Made by a program: the position numbers and the translations under genes. This document shows, piece after piece, positions 17,315 to 25,514 of a stretch of DNA of 53,351 nucleotides. This DNA comes from DASYAE01 sp036501535 (GTDB taxonomy: Bacteria > Actinomycetota > Actinomycetes > Streptomycetales > Catenulisporaceae): positions 1 through 53,351 of the forward strand of contig DASYAE010000277.1 in assembly GCA_036501535.1 (NCBI GenBank). The letters run 5' to 3'. Under the pieces are notes generated by a model. That model did not search any database, was not told the origin of the DNA, and saw nothing but the letters and a program-made list of their open reading frames with translations. Position 1 is the stretch's first letter, and the number at the start of each line of letters is the position of its first letter.

Positions 17315-17332
17315 TATATAGTCAAGTATATG
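17315..17332 (+). promoter_or_regulatory. AT-rich promoter and palindrome at the toxin start
   Basis: TATAGT (17317-17322) lies 7 nt before the ATG at 17330, a leaderless arrangement. The same bases form an inverted repeat ATATA-GTCAAG-TATAT (17316-17331) overlapping the -10 and the start codon, a plausible operator for the downstream XRE antitoxin. This is the most A+T-rich spot nearby. Confidence 0.5.
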
Positions 17333-17719
17333 GGCGATTCGTGGGTCATCGAGATCGAGCCGGAAGTCCAGTATTGGTTGGACACCCTGGCCGACCGCGA
17401 GTATCTGGTTGCCGAACATGCTGCGGAACGCCTGCAGGATGCCCCGACCACGCTTGGAGAGCCGTATTCCAGGAATCTCGGGGATGGTGTGCGCGAGTTG
17501 CGCTTCGCCCTTGGACGCGACGGCGAGGCGATCCGTGTGACCTACTGGCTTGCACCGGGCCGACGGATCGTGTTGCTCACAGTCTTTCGCAAGACCAGGA
17601 TGCGCGAAGTCGGCGAGGTCGAACGGGCCAAGCAAGCTCGCAAGGTCTGTGAGACCGAGCACGATCCCGCACAGCACGAATACTCACGCAAGGTCAGAAC
17701 AGGAGCGGAATCGTCATGA
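17330..17719 (+). CDS. HigB/RelE-family (phage Gp49-like) toxin
   Basis: 129 residues from ATG 17330. Resembles the phage-derived Gp49-like/HigB branch of the RelE superfamily, ribosome-dependent mRNA interferases: VQYWLDTL near the start, SRNLGDGVRELRFALGRDGEAIRVTYWLAPGRRIVLLTVFRKTRMREVGEVERAKQ split over the core. The basic C-terminal helix (RKTRMREVGEVERAKQARK) is typical. The gene precedes its antitoxin, as in HigBA. Base composition is lower than in flanking genes (37 of 60 G/C in line 17401-17460), suggesting transfer. Catalytic residues are not assigned; RelE toxins vary much. Confidence 0.82.
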   Translation: MGDSWVIEIEPEVQYWLDTLADREYLVAEHAAERLQDAPTTLGEPYSRNLGDGVRELRFALGRDGEAIRVTYWLAPGRRIVLLTVFRKTRMREVGEVERAKQARKVCETEHDPAQHEYSRKVRTGAESS

Positions 17720-18048
17720 ACCACAGCCGGTGGAAGACGGCACGTGAGCGGGTCCTGGCCGCGGGACATGTCGAAGACGACGAGACCGAGGCGGTGCGCG
17801 CCGAGATCCGTCTCGCCTTCGACCTCGGTCAGGCCGTATTCGATCGGCGCTGTGCACTGGGTATCTCCCAGAGCGAGCTCGCCCGCCGCGCGAACATGAC
17901 CCAGCCGCAGATCTCCAAGCTCGAACTCGGTGGCACCGTCCCCACCCTGCCGCTGCTCGTACGCCTGGCCAGGGCTCTGGATGCGTCGCTTGACATCGCC
18001 ATCGACAACGAGCGGATCAGTACGGAGTTCCGGGCTCACGCCGCCTGA
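17716..18048 (+). CDS. XRE-family antitoxin (HigA-like)
   Basis: 110 residues from ATG 17716, overlapping the toxin stop as ATGA, with AGGAG just upstream. An N-terminal helix region (RAEIRLAFDLGQAV) precedes a clear helix-turn-helix: LGISQSELARRANMTQPQISKLELGG, then VPTLPLLVRLARAL. Expected to neutralise the upstream toxin and repress the shared promoter. The order toxin-antitoxin and the HTH fold fit HigBA systems. The pair stands alone between rluD and dnaE, with its downstream end 38 nt before dnaE. Confidence 0.85.
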   Translation: MNHSRWKTARERVLAAGHVEDDETEAVRAEIRLAFDLGQAVFDRRCALGISQSELARRANMTQPQISKLELGGTVPTLPLLVRLARALDASLDIAIDNERISTEFRAHAA

Positions 18049-18073
18049 GGCCTCCGCTGTCCGTCCCGTCGCG

Positions 18074-18089
18074 TAGGATCTGCGCCGTG
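18074..18089 (+). promoter_or_regulatory. Candidate leaderless promoter of dnaE
   Basis: TAGGAT (18074-18079), 7 nt CTGCGCC, then GTG 18087; no ribosome site. dnaE would thus be expressed independently of the toxin-antitoxin pair. Confidence 0.55.
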
Positions 18090-21000
18090 GCTGACTCGTT
18101 CGTGCATCTCCATGTCCATACGGAATACTCGATGCTTGACGGGGCCGCCCGCCTGAAGGACATGTTCAAACGGGCCGCGGAGCTCGGCATGCCGGCGGTC
18201 GCGATGACCGACCACGGCAACCTGCACGGGGCCAACGACTTCTACCGGCAGGCCACCAACGCCGGGATCAAGCCGATCATCGGCATCGAGGCCTACGTCG
18301 CGCCGGAGTCGCGGCACAACACCCGGCCGGTGCTGTGGGGCCAGCCGCACCAGAAGTCCGACGACGTCTCCGCGTCCGGTTCGTACACGCACATGACGAT
18401 CTGGGCGCGCAACGCCCAGGGACTGAAGAACCTGACCAAGCTCTCCTCGCGGTCCTACACCGAGGGCTACTACCGCAAGTGGCCGCGGATGGACCGGGAG
18501 CTGCTCGCCGAGCACCACGACGGCCTGATGGCGACCACCGGCTGCCCCTCCGGCGAGGTGCAGGTCCGGCTGCGGCTCGGCCAGTTCGACGAGGCGCTCA
18601 AGGCCGCCGCGACGTACCAGGAGATGTTCGGCAAAGAGAACTACTACCTCGAGATCATGACGCACGGGCTCGACATCGAGACCCGGGTGCGCGCGGACCT
18701 GCTGGAGATCGGCCGGCGGCTCAACATCCCGCCGGTGGTCACCAACGACTCGCACTACACCTTCCGCGAGGAGTCGGTCTCGCACGACGTGCTGCTGTGC
18801 ATCCAGACCGCCTCGAACATCGACGACCCGAACCGGTTCCGGTTCGGCGGCGACGGCTACTTCCTCAAGTCCGCCGACGACATGCGCGCGGTCGAGACCG
18901 ACGAGGTCTGGCAGGAGGGCTGCCGCAACACCCTGGTGATCGCCGAGCGGGTCGACCAGGCCGGGATGTTCGAGTTCAAGAACCTGATGCCGCGGCTGCC
19001 GGTGCCCGACGGGATGACCGAGGACGGGTGGTTCCGCAAGCTGGCCTACGACGGCCTGGACCGGCGCTTCCCGGGCGGCTATCCGGATGACGCGGTCTAC
19101 CGGGAGCGGCTCGAGTACGAGCTCGGCATCATCATCCAGATGGGCTTCCCGTCCTACTTCATCGTGGTCGCCGACTTCATCAACTGGGCCAAGGACGACG
19201 GGATCCCGGTCGGCCCCGGCCGCGGCTCGGCGGCCGGCTCGCTGGTCGCCTACGCGCTGGGCATCACCGACCTCGACCCGATCCCGTACAACCTGCTGTT
19301 CGAGCGGTTCCTGAACCCGGACCGGGTCTCCATGCCCGACATCGACGTCGACTTCGACGACCGCCGCCGGGCCGACGTCATCCGGTACGTCACCGAGAAG
19401 TACGGCGACGACAAGGTCGCCCAGATCGCCACCTTCGGCACCATCAAGGCGAAGGCCGCCGTGAAGGACGCCTCCCGCGTCCTCGGCTACCCCTTCGCGA
19501 TGGGCGACCGGATCACCAAGGCGATGCCGCCGGCGGTGATGGGCAAGGACATCCCGCTGTCCGGGATCTTCAACACGGAGCACCCGCGCTACGCCGAGGC
19601 CGGCGAGTTCCGCGCGCTGTACGACTCCGACACGGACGTGCGCAAGGTCGTGGACACGGCCAAGGGCATCGAGGGGCTGATCAGGCAGCCCGGCGTGCAC
19701 GCGGCCGGCGTCATCATCTCCGCCGAGCGGATCACCGACTACGTGCCGGTCATGATGCGGCCGGCCGACGGTGTGATCATCACGCAGTTCGACTATCCGA
19801 CCTGCGAGTCGCTCGGCCTGATCAAGATGGACTTCCTCGGGCTGCGCAACCTGACCATCGTGGACGACGCGGTGCGCAACATCGAGACCACCACCGGCAC
19901 GAAGATCGACCTGCTGGCGATCCCGCTGGACGACCAGCCCACCTACGACCTGATGAGCCGCGGCGACACGCTCGGGGTGTTCCAGCTCGACGGCGGCCCG
20001 CTGCGCTCGCTGCTGCGCCAGATGCGCCCGGACAACTTCGAGGACGTCTCCGCCGTCATCGCCCTGTACCGGCCCGGCCCGATGGGCGCGAACTCGCACA
20101 TCAACTATGCCGAGCGCAAGAACGGCCGGCAGCCGATCACGCCGATCCACCCCGAGCTCGAGGAGCCGCTGCGCGAGGTCCTCGGCGTCTCCTACGGCCT
20201 GATCATCTACCAGGAGCAGGTCATGGCCGCCGCGCAGGTGCTGGCGGGCTACTCGCTCGGCCAGGCCGACCTGCTGCGCCGGGCGATGGGCAAGAAGAAG
20301 AAGGAGGTCCTGGACAAGGAGTTCAAGCCCTTCTCGGACGGCATGAAGGCCAACGGCTACTCGGCCGAGGCGGTCAAGACCATCTGGGACATCCTGGTCC
20401 CGTTCGCCGACTACGCCTTCAACAAGGCGCACTCGGCCGGCTACGGCCTCGTCGCGTACTGGACCGCCTACCTCAAGGCGAACTACCCGGTCGAGTACAT
20501 GTCCGCGCTGCTGAGCTCGGTGAAGGACGACAAGGACAAGTCCGCGGTCTACCTCGGCGAGTGCCGCCGGATGGGGATCAAGGTGCTGCCGCCGGACGCG
20601 AACGAGTCGGACGCCGACTTCACCCCGGTCGGCGACCAGGTCCGGTTCGGGCTGACCGCGGTGCGCAACGTCGGCGCCAACGTGGTCGAGTCGATCCGGG
20701 CCGCGCGCCGGTCCAAGGGCAAGTACGCCTCGTTCAACGACTTCCTGGCCAAGGTCGACGCCTCGGTCTGCAACAAGCGCACCATCGAGTCGCTGATCAA
20801 GGCCGGCGCCTTCGACTCGCTCGGGCACAGCCGGCGCGGCCTGCACGAGCAGCACGAGCGGGCGGTGGACTCGGTGGTCGAGGTCAAGAAGCAGGAGGCG
20901 ATCGGGCAGGACTCGCTGTTCGGCTCGCTGCTCGACGAGCCGGGCGGGGGCGGGCTCGGCGCCGGGGCGGGCCTGTCGATCGAGTTCTCCGCCCAGGAGT

Positions 21001-21641
21001 GGGACAAGTCGATCCTGCTCGGCTACGAGCGGGAGATGCTGGGCCTGTACGTCTCGGACCACCCGCTCTCCGGGGTCGAGCACGTGCTGACCGCGAAGGC
21101 GGACTGCTCCGTCGCCACGCTCAACGCCGAGGCGGCGTCGTACCCGGACGGCGCGGTGGTCACCATCGGCGGGATCGTCAGCGGCCTGCAGCGCAAGATG
21201 ACCAAGCAGGGCAACCAGTGGGCGATCGCGACGGTCGAGGACCTCGAGGGCTCGATCGACGTGATGTTCTTCCCGAACAGCTACCAGCTCCACGCCACCG
21301 CGCTGGCCGAGGACGCGGTGGTGCTGGTCAAGGGCAAGGTGGAGCGGCGCGAGGACGTGCCGCGGCTGATGGCGCTGGAGATGACGGTGCCGGACCTGAC
21401 CGCGGCGGCGGCCGCCCAGCCGCTGATCCTGCACGTGCCCGACTCGCGGATCACCCCGCAGTCCGCGCCGCGGCTGCGCGAGGTGCTGGCCAGCCACCCG
21501 GGGATGACCGAGGTGCGGGTGCGGATGCGCGGGCGGGACTCGACCACCGTGCTCAAGGTCGGCGACCATCTGCGGGTCACCCCCTCGCCCGCGCTGATGG
21601 GCGACCTCAAGGCCCTGCTGGGGCCGTCCTGCCTGGGCTGA
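18087..21641 (+). CDS. dnaE: DnaE, DNA polymerase III alpha subunit (replicative)
   Basis: Catalytic subunit of the replicative C-family polymerase. GTG 18087; 1184 residues, full length. Domains in order: PHP (from VHLHVHTEYSMLDGAARL, residue 6, to ~290, with TDHGNLHGANDFYRQA), palm (GPGRGSAAGSLVAYALG, catalytic Asp pair in PDIDVDFDD, 417-425), DFLGLRNLTIVDD with the third catalytic-region Asp, GVFQLDGG, EQVMAAAQVLAGYSLGQAD and RRAMGKKKKEV in fingers, NKAHSAGYGLVAYWTAYLKANYP, helix-hairpin-helix region, and an OB fold near 1000-1090 (VVTIGGIVSGLQRKMTKQGN). It is the DnaE1 type used for replication, not the mutagenic DnaE2, judged by length and context. Confidence 0.97.
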   Translation: MADSFVHLHVHTEYSMLDGAARLKDMFKRAAELGMPAVAMTDHGNLHGANDFYRQATNAGIKPIIGIEAYVAPESRHNTRPVLWGQPHQKSDDVSASGSYTHMTIWARNAQGLKNLTKLSSRSYTEGYYRKWPRMDRELLAEHHDGLMATTGCPSGEVQVRLRLGQFDEALKAAATYQEMFGKENYYLEIMTHGLDIETRVRADLLEIGRRLNIPPVVTNDSHYTFREESVSHDVLLCIQTASNIDDPNRFRFGGDGYFLKSADDMRAVETDEVWQEGCRNTLVIAERVDQAGMFEFKNLMPRLPVPDGMTEDGWFRKLAYDGLDRRFPGGYPDDAVYRERLEYELGIIIQMGFPSYFIVVADFINWAKDDGIPVGPGRGSAAGSLVAYALGITDLDPIPYNLLFERFLNPDRVSMPDIDVDFDDRRRADVIRYVTEKYGDDKVAQIATFGTIKAKAAVKDASRVLGYPFAMGDRITKAMPPAVMGKDIPLSGIFNTEHPRYAEAGEFRALYDSDTDVRKVVDTAKGIEGLIRQPGVHAAGVIISAERITDYVPVMMRPADGVIITQFDYPTCESLGLIKMDFLGLRNLTIVDDAVRNIETTTGTKIDLLAIPLDDQPTYDLMSRGDTLGVFQLDGGPLRSLLRQMRPDNFEDVSAVIALYRPGPMGANSHINYAERKNGRQPITPIHPELEEPLREVLGVSYGLIIYQEQVMAAAQVLAGYSLGQADLLRRAMGKKKKEVLDKEFKPFSDGMKANGYSAEAVKTIWDILVPFADYAFNKAHSAGYGLVAYWTAYLKANYPVEYMSALLSSVKDDKDKSAVYLGECRRMGIKVLPPDANESDADFTPVGDQVRFGLTAVRNVGANVVESIRAARRSKGKYASFNDFLAKVDASVCNKRTIESLIKAGAFDSLGHSRRGLHEQHERAVDSVVEVKKQEAIGQDSLFGSLLDEPGGGGLGAGAGLSIEFSAQEWDKSILLGYEREMLGLYVSDHPLSGVEHVLTAKADCSVATLNAEAASYPDGAVVTIGGIVSGLQRKMTKQGNQWAIATVEDLEGSIDVMFFPNSYQLHATALAEDAVVLVKGKVERREDVPRLMALEMTVPDLTAAAAAQPLILHVPDSRITPQSAPRLREVLASHPGMTEVRVRMRGRDSTTVLKVGDHLRVTPSPALMGDLKALLGPSCLG

Positions 21642-21718
21642 TCGGGGCATGCTGGTCCGGGGGCGCCGCCGCGGGCATCGCGCGACAACGGAGCGGGGCA
21701 CGTGAAAGGCTGGAGGCG

Positions 21719-22675
21719 ATGAGCATTCAGACGCCTGGCCAGATACCGCAGCCCGAATCCGGGGCGCAGCCCGGGGCGCAGTCCGGGTCCGGGAAGCGGG
21801 CCGAGGCCGGCGATCCGTCCGCCGCGGACCCGGGGCCGAGACCCGGCGCCGAGCCGGACGCGTCGTCCGACGGCCGGGCGGAGGCGGAATCGCCAGCGGT
21901 GCCCGTGAATGCCGTGCTCTTGAACGGCGCTCCCTTCGCCGAACCGGCCTGGTACGCGCCGGGCGTCCTCGTACCGGCCGCTCCCGCGGCCGCGTCGCCG
22001 CGGTTCCTCGGCCGGGTGCCGGGCGATGTGCGGGCCTTCCTCGGCGTCGGCATCGCGGGCGTCGCCATGGGCGTCGTGGTCGGCGCCCTGTGGCGGTGGA
22101 TCTCCCCGGCCATCCAGGGTGTGATATCGCAGGGCTCGGCCTACTACGCGGCGCCCGAGGGGAAGACCTTCATCGCGCAGGACGGCTGGTTCGCGCTGCT
22201 CGCGCTCTGCGCCGGGGTGCTTCTGGCCGTCGCGGCCTTCGTGCGCTGCCGGGCGACCGGGAGCCTCGGCGCCATCCTCGGCCTCGGCGCGGGCGGCGTC
22301 GGCGGCGGCTACCTCGCGGCCTGGTTCGGGACGTACATCGGCCCCGGCCACGGCTCGATCCAGCGCGCGGTGCAGGGCGTGACCGAGAACGCCACCTTCG
22401 ACCTGCCGATGCAGCTGCGCTCGACCGGGGTGATCTGGCTGTGGCCGGCGGCCGCGGCCGGGCTCTACTTCTTCCTGATGCTGCTGTTCGGCCCGGACGA
22501 TCCGCCCCGCGCCGGGGCGGGGATGGCGGGGCTGGCGCCGGAGTTCTGGCCGGAGGCGTACCGCGCCCAGCTGATAGCCGCCGAGGAGCCGGCACAACCG
22601 GCGCATCCGGCGCATCCGGCCGGCGCCGACCAGGATCAGGTTCCCCCGCCCGAGGAATCCGCCGACCCGGACTGA
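21719..22675 (+). CDS. Four-helix membrane protein of unknown function (DUF2567-like)
   Basis: 318 residues from ATG 21719; GAAAGG at 21703-21708 is the likely ribosome site. N-terminal ~75 residues are disordered (Gln/Gly/Pro/Ala). Four hydrophobic segments follow at about 102-122, 155-178, 182-205 and 238-260, with charged GKTFIAQDGWFALLALCAG and the Gly-rich GAILGLGAGGVGGGYLAAWFG between. The C-terminal tail is Pro/Glu/Asp-rich with AQPAHPAHPAG. The four-helix pattern and the position near dnaE in actinobacteria suggest DUF2567, but I could not confirm family membership. No function is known. Confidence 0.7.
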   Translation: MSIQTPGQIPQPESGAQPGAQSGSGKRAEAGDPSAADPGPRPGAEPDASSDGRAEAESPAVPVNAVLLNGAPFAEPAWYAPGVLVPAAPAAASPRFLGRVPGDVRAFLGVGIAGVAMGVVVGALWRWISPAIQGVISQGSAYYAAPEGKTFIAQDGWFALLALCAGVLLAVAAFVRCRATGSLGAILGLGAGGVGGGYLAAWFGTYIGPGHGSIQRAVQGVTENATFDLPMQLRSTGVIWLWPAAAAGLYFFLMLLFGPDDPPRAGAGMAGLAPEFWPEAYRAQLIAAEEPAQPAHPAHPAGADQDQVPPPEESADPD

Positions 22676-22687
22676 CCCTCACCCGGC

Positions 22688-22732
22688 GTCAGACTCTGTG
22701 TTGTCAGACACTGCGTTGTCAGGCGCTGCCGA
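22688..22732. repeat. Three 15-bp tandem repeats at the end of the ybaK-type gene
   Basis: GTCAGACTCTGTGTT, GTCAGACACTGCGTT and GTCAGGCGCTGCCGA follow head to tail. The third unit contains the minus-strand stop of the deacylase gene (22719-22721). The first two lie in the 43-bp convergent gap. Confidence 0.65.
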
Positions 22733-23228
22733 TCGGCCCGGTGCGCGCACCGGTCAGCGCGACCAGGTCGGCCGGCGCCAGCTCGATCTCCAGGCCGCGG
22801 CGCCCGGCCGAGCAGAACACGGTGTCGAACCCGAGCGCGCTCTCGTCCACCACCGTCGGCAGCTTCCGGCGCTGGCCGAACGGCGAGATCCCGCCGAGGA
22901 CGTAGCCGGTGGCGCGCTCGGCCGCGGCCGGGTCGGCCATCGCCGCCTTCTTGCCGTCCAGCGCGGCGGCCAGGGCCTTGAGGTCGAGCCGGCCGGAGAT
23001 CGGCACCACCGCCACGGCCAGGGCGCCGTCCACCTCCGCCACCAGGGTCTTGAACACCCGCTCCGGCGGGGCGCCCATGGCCTGCGCGGCCTCGCCGCCG
23101 TAGGAGTCGGCGCCCGGATCGTGCTCGTAGGCGTGCACGGCGAACTTCGCCTCAGCCTTGGTCAGCGCGACGATCGCCGGGGTACCGGCCCCGCGCGCCC
23201 TGACCTCCTGCCGTGTGTTCTTCGCCAC
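22719..23228 (-). CDS. ybaK: YbaK/EbsC-type Cys-tRNA(Pro) deacylase
   Basis: Hydrolyses Cys mischarged on tRNA-Pro, correcting prolyl-tRNA synthetase errors. Minus strand, GTG start at 23226-23228, 169 residues. Seen: RVFKTLVAEVDGALAVAVVP, the conserved catalytic lysine in this segment, DLKALAAALDGKKAAMAD, ATGYVLGGISPFGQRRKLPTVVDE and the late RRGLEIELAPADLVALTGA, all diagnostic of the YbaK family. No clear ribosome site. It is transcribed convergently with the membrane protein and follows the Lon-N-domain gene by 47 bp. Confidence 0.92.
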   Translation of the reverse strand: MAKNTRQEVRARGAGTPAIVALTKAEAKFAVHAYEHDPGADSYGGEAAQAMGAPPERVFKTLVAEVDGALAVAVVPISGRLDLKALAAALDGKKAAMADPAAAERATGYVLGGISPFGQRRKLPTVVDESALGFDTVFCSAGRRGLEIELAPADLVALTGARTGPIGSA

Positions 23229-23275
23229 GGGTTATCGGGTCCTGTCGACGGTCGTTGCAGAGTTCGAGGTCCGGG

Positions 23276-23938
23276 TCAGCGGTCGCGGCGCAGCAGGTCG
23301 ACCGCGGGGAGCGTGCGCAGCTCCTTGATCAGCGCGGTCTCCCGGCGCAGCAGGGCCTGCTCGCGGCGCAGCCTGGTCGCCGTGTCCGGAGTGGACAGCA
23401 GACGCTGCTTATCGCGCAGATCAAGCACCATGGCCGCGGCGATCAGATAGGACAGCACCGTCGGATCGTCCGGCAGTTCGGGGATCGGCGCGGCACGCAC
23501 CCCGCGCAGCCCGGCCAGCGCGCGCTGATAGCCGAGCAGCAGCGCCGTGCTCGGCGTCTTGAGCGCGTCGGCCTCCTCGCCGACGGCCTCGTCGAGGTAC
23601 TCCACCTCACCGGTCAGATACGCCCCGGAGGTGTCGACGTCCATCAGCCGGAACCGGTGCACGCCTGTGGCGACGATCGAGAAGCGCCCGTCCGCGTGCG
23701 GCTCGATCCCGGAGACCTGCGCGGTGCATCCGATGTCGTATACGCTCTCCACCGAGTCCGCCCCGACGCCGTGCCCGTCGCGGATCGCGACCACGCCGAA
23801 GCTGCGCTGTTCACCCTGGGGAAGCTCGCGCAGGTCGGTGATCATCTTGCGGTAGCGCGGCTCGAAGATGTGCAGCGGCAGGACGACTCCCGGGAACAGC
23901 ACGGATCGCAGGGGGAAGAGCGGCAGCGTGGCGGCCAT
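23276..23938 (-). CDS. Lon N-terminal (substrate-binding) domain protein
   Basis: 220 residues from the minus-strand ATG 23936-23938; the frame is open upstream but MAATLPLFPLRSVLFPGVVLP is the usual family start. It is a stand-alone Lon substrate-binding domain (PUA-like) with no ATPase or protease domain. Seen: LHIFEPRYRKMITDL, FGVVAIRDG, DIGCTAQVSGIEPHADGRFSIVATGVHRFR. A helical C-terminal half ends in ALLRRETALIKELRTLPAVDLLRRD. Such proteins are common beside hisD in actinobacteria; the role is unknown, perhaps substrate recognition. The gene is divergent from hisD. Confidence 0.88.
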   Translation of the reverse strand: MAATLPLFPLRSVLFPGVVLPLHIFEPRYRKMITDLRELPQGEQRSFGVVAIRDGHGVGADSVESVYDIGCTAQVSGIEPHADGRFSIVATGVHRFRLMDVDTSGAYLTGEVEYLDEAVGEEADALKTPSTALLLGYQRALAGLRGVRAAPIPELPDDPTVLSYLIAAAMVLDLRDKQRLLSTPDTATRLRREQALLRRETALIKELRTLPAVDLLRRDR

Positions 23939-23951
23939 GCCGCCTAGCGTA
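23936..23951 (-). promoter_or_regulatory. Candidate leaderless promoter of the Lon-domain gene
   Basis: On the minus strand TACGCT (23946-23951), 7 nt AGGCGGC, then ATG (23938-23936). Confidence 0.5.
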
Positions 23952-24062
23952 GACGCTCGAGTCGACACGGCGTCGGCCAACGGGCCGGAGGCCGACAGCG
24001 CGGCAAGCGACGCCGCAGCCTGACGCGGCGTGACCGGCTGTCCGCCTGACGAAACCCTCCGC

Positions 24063-24098
24063 GGTCCGGCCGGACCCTCCAACTACACTGAAGTCGTG
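24063..24098 (+). promoter_or_regulatory. hisD promoter region with palindrome (leaderless type)
   Basis: TACACT (24084-24089), 6 nt GAAGTC, then the GTG at 24096. Just upstream is a perfect 14-bp palindrome GGTCCGGCCGGACC (24063-24076), covering the place where a -35 element would lie. It is a candidate operator for control of the histidine operon; it could also be chance in G+C-rich DNA. Confidence 0.5.
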
Positions 24099-25514
24099 AT
24101 CACTCGTATCGACCTGCGCGGAATCGACCTGTCCGGCGGAACCGTCGACCTGCGCACGCTGGTCCCGCGGGCGGAGCTGGGCGTCGAGGCCGCACTCGAC
24201 GCCGTGCGCCCGATCTGCGAGGACGTACGCCTGCGCGGCGAGGCCGCGCTGATCGAGTACGGCGAGCACTTCGACGGGGTCCGGCTCACCTCGCTGCGGG
24301 TCTCCCGCGAGGCGCTGGCCGGCGCGCTGGCCGCGCTGGAGCCGCCGGTGCGCGCCGCGCTCGAGGAGTCGATCCGGCGGGCCCGCAAGGTGCACACCGA
24401 CCAGCGCCGCCGCGACGTGCGCACGCAGGTGGTGCCCGGCGGCGCGGTGACCGAGCGGTGGATCCCGGTCGACCGGGTCGGCCTCTACGTGCCCGGCGGC
24501 CTGGCCGTCTACCCGTCCTCCGTGGTGATGAACGTGGTGCCGGCGCAGATCGCGGGGGTCGGCGGGATCGCCGTCGCCTCGCCGCCGCAGCGCGACCACG
24601 GAGGACTGCCGCACCCGACCATCCTCGCCGCCTGCGAGCTGCTCGGCGTCGAGGAGGTCTACGCGGTCGGCGGCGCACAGGCCGTCGCGATGTTCGCATA
24701 CGGCGCCGGCCAGGGCGCCACCCGCTGCGCGCCGGTCGACCTGGTGACCGGCCCCGGCAACATCTACGTGGCCGCGGCCAAGCGGCTGCTCAAGGGCCGG
24801 ATCGGGATCGACGCCGAGGCCGGGCCGACCGAGATCGCGATCCTGGCCGACCTGAGCGCCAGCCCGGTGCACGTGGCCGCCGACCTGATCAGCCAGGCCG
24901 AGCACGACCCGCTGGCCGCCGCGGTGCTGGTCACCGACTCCTCCGCGCTGGCCGAGGCGGTCGAGGTCGAGCTGGACCGGCAGGTCGCCGCGACCAAGCA
25001 CGCCGAGCGGATCGCCGCCGCGTTCGGCGGCCGCCAGTCCGCGATCGTGCTGGTCGACTCGATCGAGGCGGGCCTGGCCGTGGTCAACGCCTACGCGGCC
25101 GAGCACCTGGAGATCCAGACCTCGAACGCCCGCGTGGTGGCCGGCGCGGTGCGCAACGCCGGCGCGGTGTTCGTCGGGCCCTACTCGCCGGTCTCGCTCG
25201 GCGACTACTGCGCCGGGTCGAACCACGTGCTGCCGACCGGCGGCTGCGCCTGCCACACCTCGGGCCTGTCCGTGCAGACCTTCCTGCGCGGCATCCACAT
25301 CGTCGAGTACACCGAGGCCGCGCTGGCCGAGGTCGCGCACCACGTCGTCACGCTGGCCAACGCCGAGGACCTGCCCGCGCATGGCCAGGCCGTCACCGCC
25401 CGCGCCGTTGTGGCGGCGCAGCGGGCCGAGCCGCCGGCAGCCGACGGCGCGTCAGAACCGGCCGAGCCGAACACGGATCCGGATGCGACGGAGCAGCAGG
25501 GGGAGACCGCATGA
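24096..25514 (+). CDS. hisD: HisD, histidinol dehydrogenase
   Basis: Zinc enzyme that makes L-histidine from L-histidinol in two NAD-dependent steps. Start GTG 24096 (VITRIDLRG) chosen because it fits the family N-terminus and lies 6 nt after the -10. 472 residues, with an extra Ala/Glu/Pro-rich tail of about 35. Seen: VPGGLAVYPSSVVMNVVPAQIAG, GAQAVAMFAYG, VDLVTGPGNIYVAAAKR, IDAEAGPTEIAILAD, LISQAEHDPLA (zinc-site Gln and His), AEHLEIQT, and GDYCAGSNHVLPTGG. First gene of the his operon; stop overlaps hisC (ATGA). Confidence 0.97.
   Translation: MITRIDLRGIDLSGGTVDLRTLVPRAELGVEAALDAVRPICEDVRLRGEAALIEYGEHFDGVRLTSLRVSREALAGALAALEPPVRAALEESIRRARKVHTDQRRRDVRTQVVPGGAVTERWIPVDRVGLYVPGGLAVYPSSVVMNVVPAQIAGVGGIAVASPPQRDHGGLPHPTILAACELLGVEEVYAVGGAQAVAMFAYGAGQGATRCAPVDLVTGPGNIYVAAAKRLLKGRIGIDAEAGPTEIAILADLSASPVHVAADLISQAEHDPLAAAVLVTDSSALAEAVEVELDRQVAATKHAERIAAAFGGRQSAIVLVDSIEAGLAVVNAYAAEHLEIQTSNARVVAGAVRNAGAVFVGPYSPVSLGDYCAGSNHVLPTGGCACHTSGLSVQTFLRGIHIVEYTEAALAEVAHHVVTLANAEDLPAHGQAVTARAVVAAQRAEPPAADGASEPAEPNTDPDATEQQGETA

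Noticed and set aside
17330..18048. The toxin-antitoxin region as part of a prophage or integrative element.
   Set aside because: No integrase, attachment-site repeats, tRNA or other phage genes are near; only two genes differ from the conserved flanks.
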